DNA of 64,000 nucleotides from Ruminococcus sp. (GCA_015066665.1 SVNX01000004.1:1-64000), one strand, 5' to 3'. Positions 1 through 8,872 are shown, counted from the first letter of the stretch. The notes: generated by a model from the sequence alone, not told the origin. Program-made: numbers and translations.

Positions 1-138
1 TTGCGATATTTTTTAGGACAGCGCAAAAAGTTGAGTGCCTTTAAATCGCGTAGTTACGCCGTTTCTTCAATATCTTGCAAAGTTATAAAATTTGAAAAAT
101 TCAATTCAATTCCCGTACGGGTCACCATTCAAGCAAAA

Positions 139-170
139 CAGGAACAAGGCTTTCGCCTTGTTCCTGTTTT
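139..170. terminator. Bidirectional intrinsic terminator
   Basis: A perfect 12-bp stem (139-150 with 155-166) closes a four-base loop, GAAA when read on the minus strand. It begins 3 bases past the stop of the leftward 87-aa gene, and a TTTT run follows on both strands. It therefore ends the leftward operon and could also stop rightward transcription from outside the window. Bases 1-138 hold no gene I can support. Confidence 0.85.
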
Positions 171-433
171 TATTTTCTCAGCACTGCCGTCCGTACGAAA
201 AAACGAGGCTCTCCTGTCCCCTCGAGCACGGCAGTGATCTCGATCTGGAGCCGATTGATGAAATATGTGATCAGCTCAGCTCTCTCGTCATCCCCGACTG
301 CAATGAGCCTGCGCTCAAGCACCTCACATGACAGGCTGCTGCACTGCAGAAAAGACAGCCCTCGCAGCTTTCCGATCGCTGCAATCGTCTCCATGATAAT
401 CCGATGCATCGTTTCTTTATCGTATTCCTTCAT
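170..433 (-). CDS. Small protein of unknown function (87 aa)
   Basis: I do not recognise this protein. It is soluble, mixed alpha/beta in composition, with no signal peptide or membrane segment, and carries two cysteines in a short SLSCEVLERR stretch. The start is fixed by a GAGGTGG ribosome binding site 5 bases before the ATG. It lies 9 bases downstream of the 216-aa membrane protein gene and ends directly in a strong terminator, so the two genes form a short operon. It may be a partner or regulator of the membrane protein, but this is only inferred from position. Confidence 0.7.
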   Translation of the reverse strand: MKEYDKETMHRIIMETIAAIGKLRGLSFLQCSSLSCEVLERRLIAVGDDERAELITYFINRLQIEITAVLEGTGEPRFFVRTAVLRK

Positions 434-442
434 ATATCCACC

Positions 443-1093
443 TCACATCAGATTCACAATGCCCGTCAGTCCCAGCATCGCAAGCCCCATACTCGGCATA
501 ATGATGCCGGGAAGATCCTGGAACAGCACGGGATTCATCTTCCGGAACAGAATGCCCACCGGCAGAAAAACAAGAGGATTAAGCAGCACAAACCACATCG
601 GAACATCCAGACTTCCTGTCACAATCGCAATGATCGTGGTCACTGCCGGTGTCATCAGCAATATATATCCGAAGAAAAATGGGAATGCAATCGCTTTGTA
701 CAGACTCGTGAGGACACTGTCAATCAGCTCCGGATGACCTGCTTCCATCAGTCGTTTATACAAAAGCGGCTGCAGGCACAACGTCGTGTGAATGAGCACG
801 CCGCCCACCGTTCCTGCACAGCCGGCAATTGCTGTCACACATCCAAGCACGGGTTTCTCATCCGCAATCTGCATGCCGAGGGAATAGAGTCCCAGCATTA
901 CAAAAATATCGCCGAAAAAGGCACATATGATCGAGGCGATGAACCGCCAGTCGGCCATGTGAATCCAGTTCGTATCGACATTGCCGCCGGGGCCGGTTTT
1001 CTCGTTGCCCCTGCCTTTGAAGTCGAACAGGATATCTCCCGCTGCGCACAGCAGTCCACCAATCAGCCCCAGCACAGAAAATGTCATCAGCAT
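443..1093 (-). CDS. Multi-pass membrane protein, DUF6796-like
   Basis: A 216-aa integral membrane protein with about six hydrophobic segments separated by short loops. An early GDILFDF stretch sits after the first segment and a WIHMADWRF motif before the second. It resembles the uncharacterised DUF6796 family from memory; this was not searched. The ATG at 1093 is preferred over an upstream TTG at 1117 because AAAGGAGG lies 7 bases before it. It is the first gene of a two-gene operon behind a consensus-like promoter with an inverted repeat downstream of the -10, which suggests control by a small repressor. Function is unknown. Confidence 0.75.
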   Translation of the reverse strand: MLMTFSVLGLIGGLLCAAGDILFDFKGRGNEKTGPGGNVDTNWIHMADWRFIASIICAFFGDIFVMLGLYSLGMQIADEKPVLGCVTAIAGCAGTVGGVLIHTTLCLQPLLYKRLMEAGHPELIDSVLTSLYKAIAFPFFFGYILLMTPAVTTIIAIVTGSLDVPMWFVLLNPLVFLPVGILFRKMNPVLFQDLPGIIMPSMGLAMLGLTGIVNLM

Positions 1094-1118
1094 GATGCTG
1101 CCTCCTTTATCCTCCAAT

Positions 1119-1140
1119 AGTTAGCTCTTGCTTACTAACT
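1119..1140. promoter_or_regulatory. Inverted repeat, candidate operator
   Basis: AGTTAG and CTAACT form a perfect inverted repeat separated by 10 bases, lying 3-24 bases downstream of the -10 box of the leftward promoter. This is where a repressor dimer (TetR or similar type) would block transcription start. No regulator gene is adjacent in the window. It could instead be a weak hairpin in the 5' leader. Confidence 0.4.
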
Positions 1141-1142
1141 CC

Positions 1143-1171
1143 ATTCTACATCATCTGTACCATTTTGTCAA
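1143..1171 (-). promoter_or_regulatory. Sigma-A promoter for the 216-aa membrane protein operon
   Basis: Read leftward, a perfect TTGACA (1166-1171) and TAGAAT (1143-1148) are separated by 17 bases. The start codon lies about 50 bases downstream. Confidence 0.75.
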
Positions 1172-1250
1172 GTGTTTGTGTCACGGTCATATACCCCATC
1201 TGCATGGGATTCTTAAAGTTATTACAATCTGGTAATTTTGCATAAATCTA

Positions 1251-1279
1251 TTGCAATTCCGTGTAAAATATGGTATACT
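1251..1279 (+). promoter_or_regulatory. Sigma-A promoter for the kinase-protease pair
   Basis: TTGCAA (1251-1256) and TATACT (1274-1279) with a 17-base spacer, about 53 bases before the kinase start codon. Confidence 0.7.
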
Positions 1280-1331
1280 ATGAGCAAGAGCCAATGGTGC
1301 TCTTGATTAACTGCGAAAAGGAACTATACAT

Positions 1332-2237
1332 ATGAATATTGAACTGCATGACATCAACGAAAAACTGCTGGCCGACCCCAATCAGTTTCTGGAAGAGACC
1401 GATCTTGCCTATCAGAAGCGTCTCTCTGAAATTGCCGATGACATCGCTCTGCACCGGGCGGAACGTCCCATCATTCTTCTTTCCGGCCCCTCCGGTTCGG
1501 GCAAGACCACAACGGCCCACATGATTGAACAGATCCTCGATGACAGGGGCATTGAAACGCACACGCTCTCGCTCGACAACTATTTCCAAACACTCACGGA
1601 CGAAGAGAAACTGCTCTTTGCTGAGGGAAAGCTTGATCTCGAATCGCCCAGACGCATCGACAGCGTATTCCTCTCCGAACAGCTCACGGCACTTGAGGAG
1701 GGTCGTCCTGTTGAGCTGCCGGAATATGATTTCAAGGAATCCGCCCGCAAAATGAGCGGCCGCATTCTGCAGCGCAAGCCCGGTGAGCTTGTCATCCTCG
1801 AGGGCATCCACAGTCTCAATCCCGATGTGATCCGCATTCCGGATGCACTGACAGCACGCATCTATGTCAGCGTGCGCACCCGTATCACTGCGGACGGCGA
1901 GGTACTGCATCCCTCCAAAATCCGGCTGATGCGCCGCATGGTGCGTGACCGCCTTTTCCGCAAGCGTTCACTGCAGGAAACGCTGATGATGTTCCGCAGC
2001 GTTGAGGAGGGCGAGAACAAATACATCATGCCCTACAAATACCGGTCCACTTATGATGTCGATACATTCATGGCGTATGAGATCTGCGCCTACAAGCCCT
2101 GTCTCTCTGCGGATTTCCAGTCCATGTTGGATGAGCCGGAAATTCAGGATGCGGATGCGTTCCTTACAAGAGCCGCCGCACTCTCTTCCAAACAGCTCCC
2201 CGAAAATTCCCTGATTCGAGAATTCGTCGGGTTTTAG
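1332..2237 (+). CDS. Uridine kinase-like P-loop nucleoside kinase (301 aa)
   Basis: The protein belongs to the phosphoribulokinase/uridine kinase superfamily, which moves a phosphate from ATP or GTP to a nucleoside or related substrate. A Walker A loop, GPSGSGKTT, lies at residues 52-60, followed by the LSLDNYF motif at 79-85 typical of uridine kinases and a LVILEGIHSLNP strand. The N-terminal 45 residues are an extension without the TGS domain found in longer bacterial relatives. The true substrate cannot be read from the sequence. Its stop codon overlaps the ribosome binding site of the downstream protease gene, so the two are probably cotranscribed, an odd pairing. Confidence 0.85.
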   Translation: MNIELHDINEKLLADPNQFLEETDLAYQKRLSEIADDIALHRAERPIILLSGPSGSGKTTTAHMIEQILDDRGIETHTLSLDNYFQTLTDEEKLLFAEGKLDLESPRRIDSVFLSEQLTALEEGRPVELPEYDFKESARKMSGRILQRKPGELVILEGIHSLNPDVIRIPDALTARIYVSVRTRITADGEVLHPSKIRLMRRMVRDRLFRKRSLQETLMMFRSVEEGENKYIMPYKYRSTYDVDTFMAYEICAYKPCLSADFQSMLDEPEIQDADAFLTRAAALSSKQLPENSLIREFVGF

Positions 2238-2248
2238 GAGGTTGTAAC

Positions 2249-4726
2249 ATGAATGCAAAGATAATCCTGAAGCGTTCCCTTGCCTTGCTCAGCGCCTGTG
2301 TCTGTGCATGCTTCGGCATGCCGGACGTTAAGACTGCACAGGCAGCAGAGCAGAGAACCGTACATAATCTGGTGCTTTTCGCCCAGTTTGAGGATCCGTC
2401 CACCTATAACTTTATGGCCGATCGTTTTGATGAGATCGAGGCTATGTGCAACGCCCCCGACACCACACGCTCGCTTGCGGGCTACATCGATACCATTTCC
2501 TATGGGCAGATGCAGGTGGTCTCTCATTTCCCGCAGCTCAAGGATGGTGTGATCACGCCCTATCAGATGGCGGAATCCGAGGATAGCTATGTCAATGCCC
2601 ATCTTGCCGCACTTGAGGTCGTTGAAAATGCGGACATCCCCGAGGACATTCCGCTTGACGGCAACAATGACGGCTACGTCGACAACATCATCCTCATTGT
2701 GGATGCCAGCGCCGAAACAAAGGATTCTCTGTTCTGGCCATGTGCCCTCGGTGTGCACGGCCTCGACATCAACGGCGTGCAGACCGGCATGCTCAATCTC
2801 CACAACAGCACCTCCATCTTCGAGAATTACATCAGCGGCGGTGTGGGTGTGCTGTGCCATGAATTCCTGCACTCGATGGATTATCCCGATCTCTACCGGA
2901 ACAACCGCTCCGGTCTTCCGGTTGCCCAGTGGGATATCATGGCGTCGAACTCCGTATTTGTGCAGTATCCGCTCGCCTATATGCGTTCGAGCATTTCCGG
3001 ATGGCTGGATTCAGAGACCATTCTCACGGATGGCACCTATACCCTGCAGCCTGCCTCCTCCGACAGCGGCAGCCGGTTGTACCTGCTCAAGACGCCTCTC
3101 TCGGATACAGAATTTTTTGCGGTGGAATACCGTATACAGGGTGCGCAGTATTCCGAAGAAATGGACGTGAAGATCTATGGCACCGGCCTTGTTGTCTATC
3201 GTGTCAACACTGAAGTACACGGCAACTATATCTCCGATCAGGATCAGATCTATGTCTTTCGTCCCGGTGAAACTGAGCTGAATGCCGGCGAAGGGGATAT
3301 CTTCTCCTCAAACTACGGCGGCACGGGCGCCCCCAATGAGATTGGTTCGACCGATTTTGCGGCGACCATTGCCGATGGTGCACTGGTTTATTCCGACGGT
3401 ACTAACAGCGGTATCCGTCTGAGCGACATCACAATCACGGACGAGGGTCTGACATTCCGTGCGGAATTTGCCCCGGTGGAGAGCACGGCACTCTGGCAAT
3501 CAGCTGCTGAAACCTCCGATCTTAGCGGCATCACCAGTGTGGATCTTGCAGAATCTGCCGATGGTACTGTCTATCTCTTTGCATGCAGCAATCAGGGCGG
3601 TTTTGTTTATACTCTCGCTGATCGTGCCCTGCAGCTTCACAGCCGCATCAGCGGCCGCATGCACTATGGACGCATTGTCTTTGCAGGAGATGTCCCCTAT
3701 GCGCTCTGGCATGATGCTGATTTCAACTATGTACTCGCAAAATTCAACGGCACAGAATGGGAACCCGTCCTGCAAAGCAGCGGCATGAGTCAGTACACAG
3801 ACCTTGCTGTCCGGGGCGACCAGCTCTTCCTTGCCTATACAGAGGGTCTGTTCCCCTATGCGCTTTCTGTGCGGCAGTATGATACCACAACCGGTACAAG
3901 CACCGTACTCGGCAATGTGATCTCGGACAACGCCTGTCTCCCCTCGCTTGCTGTCAATGATACCACACTGGCGGTGGCCTACCGTGATCTGACACTGGAC
4001 AGTGCGGCTGCACTTTCCGTATGGGACGGCACAGCATGGCAGGCACAGACACTCACCGATAGCTACACAGAATATGTCGAAGCCGTGGCCGATGGCGATC
4101 GTCTCCGTATCGCTGCAGCAGGTGATACCGCTTCTCTTTTCACCTGCACGGACAGCGGCATCACAAGTCAGTCGCTTGACACGGTCGAGGGCGGCTGTCT
4201 GACTGCAATACCCGTTACTCACGGTGATTCCCTTTACACAGCAATCCTCTCCAAACAGGGTGATGCACTCACGCTCTATGATCAGTCGGATACTGCGATG
4301 GTACAGCTTGGCAATGCTGTCACAGCCGATGTCATCAATTCCCCTGTCTGTCTCCTCACCGGAAACAGAATCTATGCGGCGGCGGTCAATGGCAATGGCA
4401 GTGTCATTCTCAAGTATATTGACATGGCCGAAGATCCCGACACAGAGCCTGACACGGAACCCGACACAGAACCGGATACTGAACCTGACACGGAACCGGA
4501 TACCGAACCTGACACCGAACCCGACACAGAACAGGATTCTGTCAAGGGCGATGTGAATGCGGACGGAGATTTCACGCTGCTTGACATTGTGATGATGCAG
4601 AAATATCTGCTGCATGCAGGGTCGCTGACGGACTGGCAGGCCGGTGATCTCACAGAGGACGGCGTGCTCAATGCCTTTGACCTTGCCGTGATGAAACGTA
4701 TGGCTTTGGAGAAAACAACTGCATGA
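2249..4726 (+). CDS. Secreted M6-type metalloprotease with dockerin (825 aa)
   Basis: A signal peptide (about residues 1-33, ending AQAA) is followed by a metalloprotease domain. HEFLH at 204-208 supplies two zinc histidines and the catalytic glutamate, the following YPDLY matches the M6 (immune inhibitor A-like) pattern, and WDIM at 228-231 looks like the Met-turn. Residues about 410-725 are repetitive beta-strand sequence, perhaps a propeller or carbohydrate-binding region. Eight PDTE repeats form a linker to a C-terminal dockerin (about 765-825) with two calcium loops, DVNADGDFTLLD and DLTEDGVLNAFD. The enzyme is probably docked onto a cell-surface scaffold. The start follows TAGGAGGT by 6 bases. 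Confidence 0.9.
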   Translation: MNAKIILKRSLALLSACVCACFGMPDVKTAQAAEQRTVHNLVLFAQFEDPSTYNFMADRFDEIEAMCNAPDTTRSLAGYIDTISYGQMQVVSHFPQLKDGVITPYQMAESEDSYVNAHLAALEVVENADIPEDIPLDGNNDGYVDNIILIVDASAETKDSLFWPCALGVHGLDINGVQTGMLNLHNSTSIFENYISGGVGVLCHEFLHSMDYPDLYRNNRSGLPVAQWDIMASNSVFVQYPLAYMRSSISGWLDSETILTDGTYTLQPASSDSGSRLYLLKTPLSDTEFFAVEYRIQGAQYSEEMDVKIYGTGLVVYRVNTEVHGNYISDQDQIYVFRPGETELNAGEGDIFSSNYGGTGAPNEIGSTDFAATIADGALVYSDGTNSGIRLSDITITDEGLTFRAEFAPVESTALWQSAAETSDLSGITSVDLAESADGTVYLFACSNQGGFVYTLADRALQLHSRISGRMHYGRIVFAGDVPYALWHDADFNYVLAKFNGTEWEPVLQSSGMSQYTDLAVRGDQLFLAYTEGLFPYALSVRQYDTTTGTSTVLGNVISDNACLPSLAVNDTTLAVAYRDLTLDSAAALSVWDGTAWQAQTLTDSYTEYVEAVADGDRLRIAAAGDTASLFTCTDSGITSQSLDTVEGGCLTAIPVTHGDSLYTAILSKQGDALTLYDQSDTAMVQLGNAVTADVINSPVCLLTGNRIYAAAVNGNGSVILKYIDMAEDPDTEPDTEPDTEPDTEPDTEPDTEPDTEPDTEQDSVKGDVNADGDFTLLDIVMMQKYLLHAGSLTDWQAGDLTEDGVLNAFDLAVMKRMALEKTTA
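4436..4531 (+). repeat. Eight in-frame 12-bp repeats encoding PDTE
   Basis: Eight consecutive units each encode Pro-Asp-Thr-Glu, but codons vary from unit to unit (CCC, CCT or CCG for Pro; GAC or GAT for Asp). The repeat is selected at the protein level as an acidic, proline-rich linker before the dockerin and is not a fresh DNA duplication. Confidence 0.95.
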
Positions 4727-4740
4727 TCCCACAAAAACAA

Positions 4741-4778
4741 ATCACTCTTGAAGAACGCCTTCAAGAGTGATTTTTTTA
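4741..4778. terminator. Bidirectional intrinsic terminator
   Basis: A 13-bp perfect stem (4741-4753 with 4759-4771) and a 5-base loop are followed by seven T residues on the plus strand. An A-rich stretch on the other side supplies a T-run on the minus strand. It separates the convergent protease gene and 179-aa membrane protein gene. Confidence 0.95.
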
Positions 4779-4787
4779 TTATTTTAT

Positions 4788-5327
4788 TCAGATATCCGCA
4801 GGGTCAATCACAACGCCCGTACCGGGTGAGGAGATGTTCAGGATCATGATCGGTGTGCCTTCTTCGATCTTATTGTATTCGGATCGGCTGACCGAAATCT
4901 GTCCATGGATGGCCTTCCTCGGTTCGTCAACAGCTACGGCTACATAATAAGAGTAGCTCTTCCTCTTGCCGTGTCTGCGATGCTTCGTTTTGATCACGGC
5001 TCGTCCGATGGCCACCTGTGTTTTTGTACACAGAAGCCGGAGCGTAGCACCGGTGAACAGCAGCGTGATCAGGCACATCAGAACAATCACGAGCAGCTCC
5101 TTCTTTCCTGCAATCACATAGATCGACAGCAGCCAGAGCAGGATCGAGCAGCATACAAGCCAGACTGCACTTTTGATCTTCGTTTTTCTGGCAAGCTTTT
5201 CCTGTGCTTCGTTGGCAGGATCGCGGAACACGATTTCAGCAGGGCCATTTTGCAGGTATTCTGCATATTCCATGGGGAGCTTAAGCTGCATATTGTTTTC
5301 TAATAAATTGCTGACGAAATCCTTCAT
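4788..5327 (-). CDS. Membrane protein of unknown function (179 aa)
   Basis: Two adjacent hydrophobic segments (about residues 51-70 and 75-96) follow a 50-residue hydrophilic N-terminus. They precede a cytoplasmic or surface domain of about 80 residues rich in beta-strand patterns (YSYYVAVAV, GTPIMILNI). I do not recognise the family. The start at 5327 is chosen because GGAGG lies 6 bases upstream; an upstream ATG adding 18 residues has no such site. It stands alone between two hairpins, downstream of the xylanase gene on the same strand, and may be expressed by read-through. Confidence 0.7.
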   Translation of the reverse strand: MKDFVSNLLENNMQLKLPMEYAEYLQNGPAEIVFRDPANEAQEKLARKTKIKSAVWLVCCSILLWLLSIYVIAGKKELLVIVLMCLITLLFTGATLRLLCTKTQVAIGRAVIKTKHRRHGKRKSYSYYVAVAVDEPRKAIHGQISVSRSEYNKIEEGTPIMILNISSPGTGVVIDPADI

Positions 5328-5381
5328 TTTTAACCTCCGTTGGTGTTTCGTTGATAATTGACCTTCTGATTCTGACAGCAC

Positions 5382-5415
5382 AAAGTCACCTCTGATCGGG
5401 CACAGAAGTGACTTT
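5382..5415 (-). terminator. Hairpin, probable terminator of the xylanase gene
   Basis: AAAGTCAC with flanking TCTG pairs with CAGA and GTGACTTT around an 8-base loop, giving a 13-bp stem with one G-T wobble. It begins 21 bases past the xylanase stop codon. The T-run after it on the minus strand is short, so termination may be incomplete. Confidence 0.6.
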
Positions 5416-5436
5416 CCGCTTTATTCAGCCGTTTGT

Positions 5437-8400
5437 TTATTTGAGTACGACAAGATCCACAAGGGACTTGAGAATCAGCAGAGAATCCGCTGCGGAGCAG
5501 TCGCCGTCGTGGTCGCAGTCGGCATTGGCCATCTGCCGGGCATCCAGTGCCTGCACGCCCATCACATTCTTGTTGAGCATGACAACATCGACAATGGTCA
5601 CGCTGCCATCGAGATTCACATCGCCCATCACTGCAGCAGGGGTTTCACCGCCCTCGCCCACGAGCTTGAGCAGGCCAAGACCGGACATGTCCGTGTAGCC
5701 CATACCTGTGAGGTCGTACCAGTTGGAAATGGAGGTGCGCTTGCCTGCGCCATCGCCGTCATCGTTGATCTGCGCATCAAAGCCCACGACCTGACCGGCC
5801 TTAAAACCGCCGAGTGTGGTCGGAATGGCAAATTCCACGAGATAGCCATCCGCTGTCTTGGCAGCGGCCGATGTGAAGGCATCAGTGGACATGCCGTCGG
5901 TGATGCTCTTCTCGCCGTCATAGTTCACTCTTGCCTGAATGTCATCGGACTCATAGGCAGTGGTCTTATGGTTGTTTTCATCGAGGAAGATCTCCACGGT
6001 ATCCTGCTCGTAGACATTGGGGCTGGCCTTGGAGAGGACGGGATCCTTCACCTCGGCGAGCACATAGATATAGTCCTTGTCCCACAGAACCTTTGCGGTA
6101 CCGGTTGCACCTGCGCCCATGGAGTAGGTATTGATGTCGAGGACATTGGCATCCGCCCAGATGGCATCGATAGTGCCGTCAATGGTGGGGGTGCCCTGTG
6201 TCGCTTCTGCGTAGGCGGGAATCTCTGCAAAAATCACCTTGCCGAAACTGGAGCTGTCAGTTGGGTCATAGGAAAGGCTGTTCCATGCGGTGCCGCCCAT
6301 TACCACATCCATACGGATGCTGGAGCCTACTGCGGCGGTTTCATTGAGGCTGAGGATAAAGTCGCTGCCATCGGTTTCCTTGAGTTCTGCATCATTGCTG
6401 CTGACATCAAGGTCGTCCTGATCCGTTGTCAGACGGACAACGAGCTCATTGGTCTTCTGATTCCAGGCGAGCTTGAAGCTGCCAGCTTCACCGACCTGCT
6501 GCGCCGCCTGCACTTCCATCGCAAATTCCAGGCCCTTGGCTGTGCCGTCATAGGCATAGGCTCTTGCAGTGTTGATGGTCTGTACCTCTGCATCCGTATC
6601 GACAACCGCATAGAACGCATCTTTTGCGGCGTAGTTCTTATCGAACAAAAGCGGATAGCCGCCGATCCAGCTTGTAGAGTCGGTGATGCCCCACAGCACG
6701 ACTGCGGAGAGATTCACACCGTCATTCTTGACCTTCTTGTACATCTCAAAGACCTGACGGTAACGCTCTGCAAGGGCGAGCATATCTTCATCGGAATTGG
6801 ATTTCTGGTCAATATCCAGCTCCGTGATCTGGATCTCCAGACCCATATCCGCATAGGTGCGGATGGCATTTTCATACTGTGCAATGGAAGGATTGCTCAT
6901 CTTGATATGGGACTGCATGCCCATGCCGTCAATGAGCTTGGCGTCCACCAGCTCCTGCAGAATGTCCGTGCAGATGTAGTTCATCTTGTTCTCGGCGTAC
7001 TCATTGTAGTCGTTGTAGAACAGCTTGCAGCCTGCGGGGGCATACTGACGGGCAAAGGTGAAAGCCTTCTTGATGTAGCTCTGGTCGCCGTAGACCTGTA
7101 CCCATGCGGAGCTGCCGGAGGACTCATGGTTCGAGCCTGCCGGACGGATGGTACCGGAATCGGATGCGGCTTCATTCACAACATCCCATGCATACACATT
7201 GAGGTCGGGATACTGGGTGGCGATGGCATCCATCACATTCTTGATATAGTTTTCCAGACGCTGATCCATGATTTCGGGCGTGACCCATGCACCGTTTGCA
7301 TCGAAATTCTCCTTAAAGAACCAATCCGGTGTCTGGCTGTGCCAAACAAGGACATGACCTCGCAGGGGCAGATCGTTCTCCTCGCAGAATGCGAGCATGG
7401 CTGCGGCCTGCTTGAGGGAAACCTGGGGATTGGTCTGATCACCGCCGTTTGCATTCATATAGGCAACTGTGGCGGCCTGATCAAGGACGGACTCGGGCTT
7501 CAGCTCATTGCCGATAGTCACACTGTTGTAGTGCTTCAGAATCAGATCCTGCGTTGCACCCTGCTGGAATTCACTGCCGGCCACCGCACAGCCCATCTTG
7601 AAATCATCCGCATACACATCCTTGAGGGAGGCAATGTCTTCCTGAATGGCCGGATCGGGCAGACGCTCGGCGGATACATCATCCACATAGAAGCCCATCA
7701 GATCCTGCGGGGTCACGCTGGCATCGGGCTTGTAGGCTGTCTGGACATAGACATAAATATTCGATGCACCCTCGGGGATGGTGCACTCCGTGCCGACATA
7801 CTGCCACTGGCCTTTGGCGGCGGTTTCGGTGGCGATGGTGTAGTAGTTCTCCTTACCGTCCAGATCATACTGGAGATTGATGGAGAAGCCCTGTGTATCC
7901 GTCCAGTCGGCACCGTCATACATCACATAACAGCCGAAGCTGTAATAGCCGCCTGCCTCGAGACAAAGGGTCTTGTTGCAGGTTGCACCGTTCCAGAGCT
8001 GTTCTCTGCCGTCACAGTAGATGGAATACTCACCGCTGTAGGCCGCATTGTTTGTGACATCGAGTGTGGTGTTCGAGCCTCTCACCTGCCAGCTCATGGC
8101 TGTGCCGTCATCGAAATTGTCAAAGAAGCCATCTTCCTTGTCGGTGACTTCCATCTTCTCGCCCATGATCACAACATCATCGAGATAAAAGTCCGAAAGC
8201 GTGCCGCCCTCAACATAGATGACAATGTTGGTGGCATCGGACGGGACAGTGTAGGTCGCCTTGATCTGCGTCCATGCGCCCGCCTGTGCATTGGCACCGC
8301 CCATGTAGGAATAGCGTTCCTCGCCGTTCGCATCGGTGTACATCAGCTGGAAATTGAACTGCTGATTCTGACCGCCGACCTCGGTGTCCTCGTACATGAC

Positions 8401-8706
8401 GTAACAGCTCAGGTCATAGGTCTGGCCGGCATACATCGTGCCGATCATGGAGGCGCCTGCGCCGTTCCAGTTCTGGGTGCGGCCTGTGATGTACAGGGAT
8501 TTCGCGCCGGAATTGGCAGCGGCATCGGACAGCATGATCTCGGTGCTGCCGGAGGTTCTGGCCTTCCAGGTGCCAAAGCTCTCCTCGAAGGTGTCATTGA
8601 CAAGCTCCACGGCCTCTGCCTGTGCCACGAATGCAGTCATCGGCATGGCGGTCAGGAGCATGGCGGTACACATGGTACCTGCCAGGATTCTGTGCATTTT
8701 CTTCAT
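5437..8706 (-). CDS. Secreted modular endo-1,4-beta-xylanase, GH10 with dockerin (1089 aa)
   Basis: After a signal peptide (about 1-31) come two CBM22-like xylan-binding modules (about 32-183 and 195-348), a GH10 catalytic domain (about 358-705), a linker region, a CBM9-like module (about 838-1017) and a C-terminal dockerin (about 1028-1089). The catalytic acid/base is E512 in WDVVNEA and the nucleophile E629 in ITELD. It cleaves internal bonds in xylan outside the cell, probably attached to a scaffoldin by the dockerin. The second dockerin loop has two cysteines (C1064, C1070). It has its own perfect promoter and a GAGGTG site 7-8 bases before the ATG. Confidence 0.95.
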   Translation of the reverse strand: MKKMHRILAGTMCTAMLLTAMPMTAFVAQAEAVELVNDTFEESFGTWKARTSGSTEIMLSDAAANSGAKSLYITGRTQNWNGAGASMIGTMYAGQTYDLSCYVMYEDTEVGGQNQQFNFQLMYTDANGEERYSYMGGANAQAGAWTQIKATYTVPSDATNIVIYVEGGTLSDFYLDDVVIMGEKMEVTDKEDGFFDNFDDGTAMSWQVRGSNTTLDVTNNAAYSGEYSIYCDGREQLWNGATCNKTLCLEAGGYYSFGCYVMYDGADWTDTQGFSINLQYDLDGKENYYTIATETAAKGQWQYVGTECTIPEGASNIYVYVQTAYKPDASVTPQDLMGFYVDDVSAERLPDPAIQEDIASLKDVYADDFKMGCAVAGSEFQQGATQDLILKHYNSVTIGNELKPESVLDQAATVAYMNANGGDQTNPQVSLKQAAAMLAFCEENDLPLRGHVLVWHSQTPDWFFKENFDANGAWVTPEIMDQRLENYIKNVMDAIATQYPDLNVYAWDVVNEAASDSGTIRPAGSNHESSGSSAWVQVYGDQSYIKKAFTFARQYAPAGCKLFYNDYNEYAENKMNYICTDILQELVDAKLIDGMGMQSHIKMSNPSIAQYENAIRTYADMGLEIQITELDIDQKSNSDEDMLALAERYRQVFEMYKKVKNDGVNLSAVVLWGITDSTSWIGGYPLLFDKNYAAKDAFYAVVDTDAEVQTINTARAYAYDGTAKGLEFAMEVQAAQQVGEAGSFKLAWNQKTNELVVRLTTDQDDLDVSSNDAELKETDGSDFILSLNETAAVGSSIRMDVVMGGTAWNSLSYDPTDSSSFGKVIFAEIPAYAEATQGTPTIDGTIDAIWADANVLDINTYSMGAGATGTAKVLWDKDYIYVLAEVKDPVLSKASPNVYEQDTVEIFLDENNHKTTAYESDDIQARVNYDGEKSITDGMSTDAFTSAAAKTADGYLVEFAIPTTLGGFKAGQVVGFDAQINDDGDGAGKRTSISNWYDLTGMGYTDMSGLGLLKLVGEGGETPAAVMGDVNLDGSVTIVDVVMLNKNVMGVQALDARQMANADCDHDGDCSAADSLLILKSLVDLVVLK

Positions 8707-8780
8707 TCTTCTTCACCTCAAACATTTTCATAAAAAACCTTCCGTTTGACGTCCTTTTCTTTCCATTTCCTATCATGTAT

Positions 8781-8809
8781 ATTATACAGAATATATTACA
8801 ACTTGTCAA
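8781..8809 (-). promoter_or_regulatory. Perfect consensus promoter of the xylanase gene
   Basis: Read leftward: TTGACA (8804-8809), 17 bases, TATAAT (8781-8786), about 75 bases before the start codon. Both boxes match the sigma-A consensus exactly, suggesting strong basal transcription unless a repressor acts. No obvious palindromic operator was seen between promoter and gene. Confidence 0.85.
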
Positions 8810-8872
8810 CTGTTTTTTCACGCAGGATGCTGAAAAATAGGGTTTTCCGTGGGAAGCATACCGCACCCGCAC

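Noticed and set aside
1-237. Open frame entering from the left edge on the plus strand
   Set aside because: It runs through the bidirectional terminator and part of the 87-aa gene, and its sequence has no protein-like pattern.
4436-4531. Regular repeats that might be a CRISPR array
   Set aside because: They are contiguous 12-base in-frame units coding for PDTE, with no spacers.
5509-8733. Open frame of 1074 codons opposite the xylanase
   Set aside because: It is the mirror of a well-supported gene with GH10, CBM and dockerin motifs. The translation is rich in Gly, His, Ile and Cys with no recognisable domain. High GC and biased codons create such frames here.
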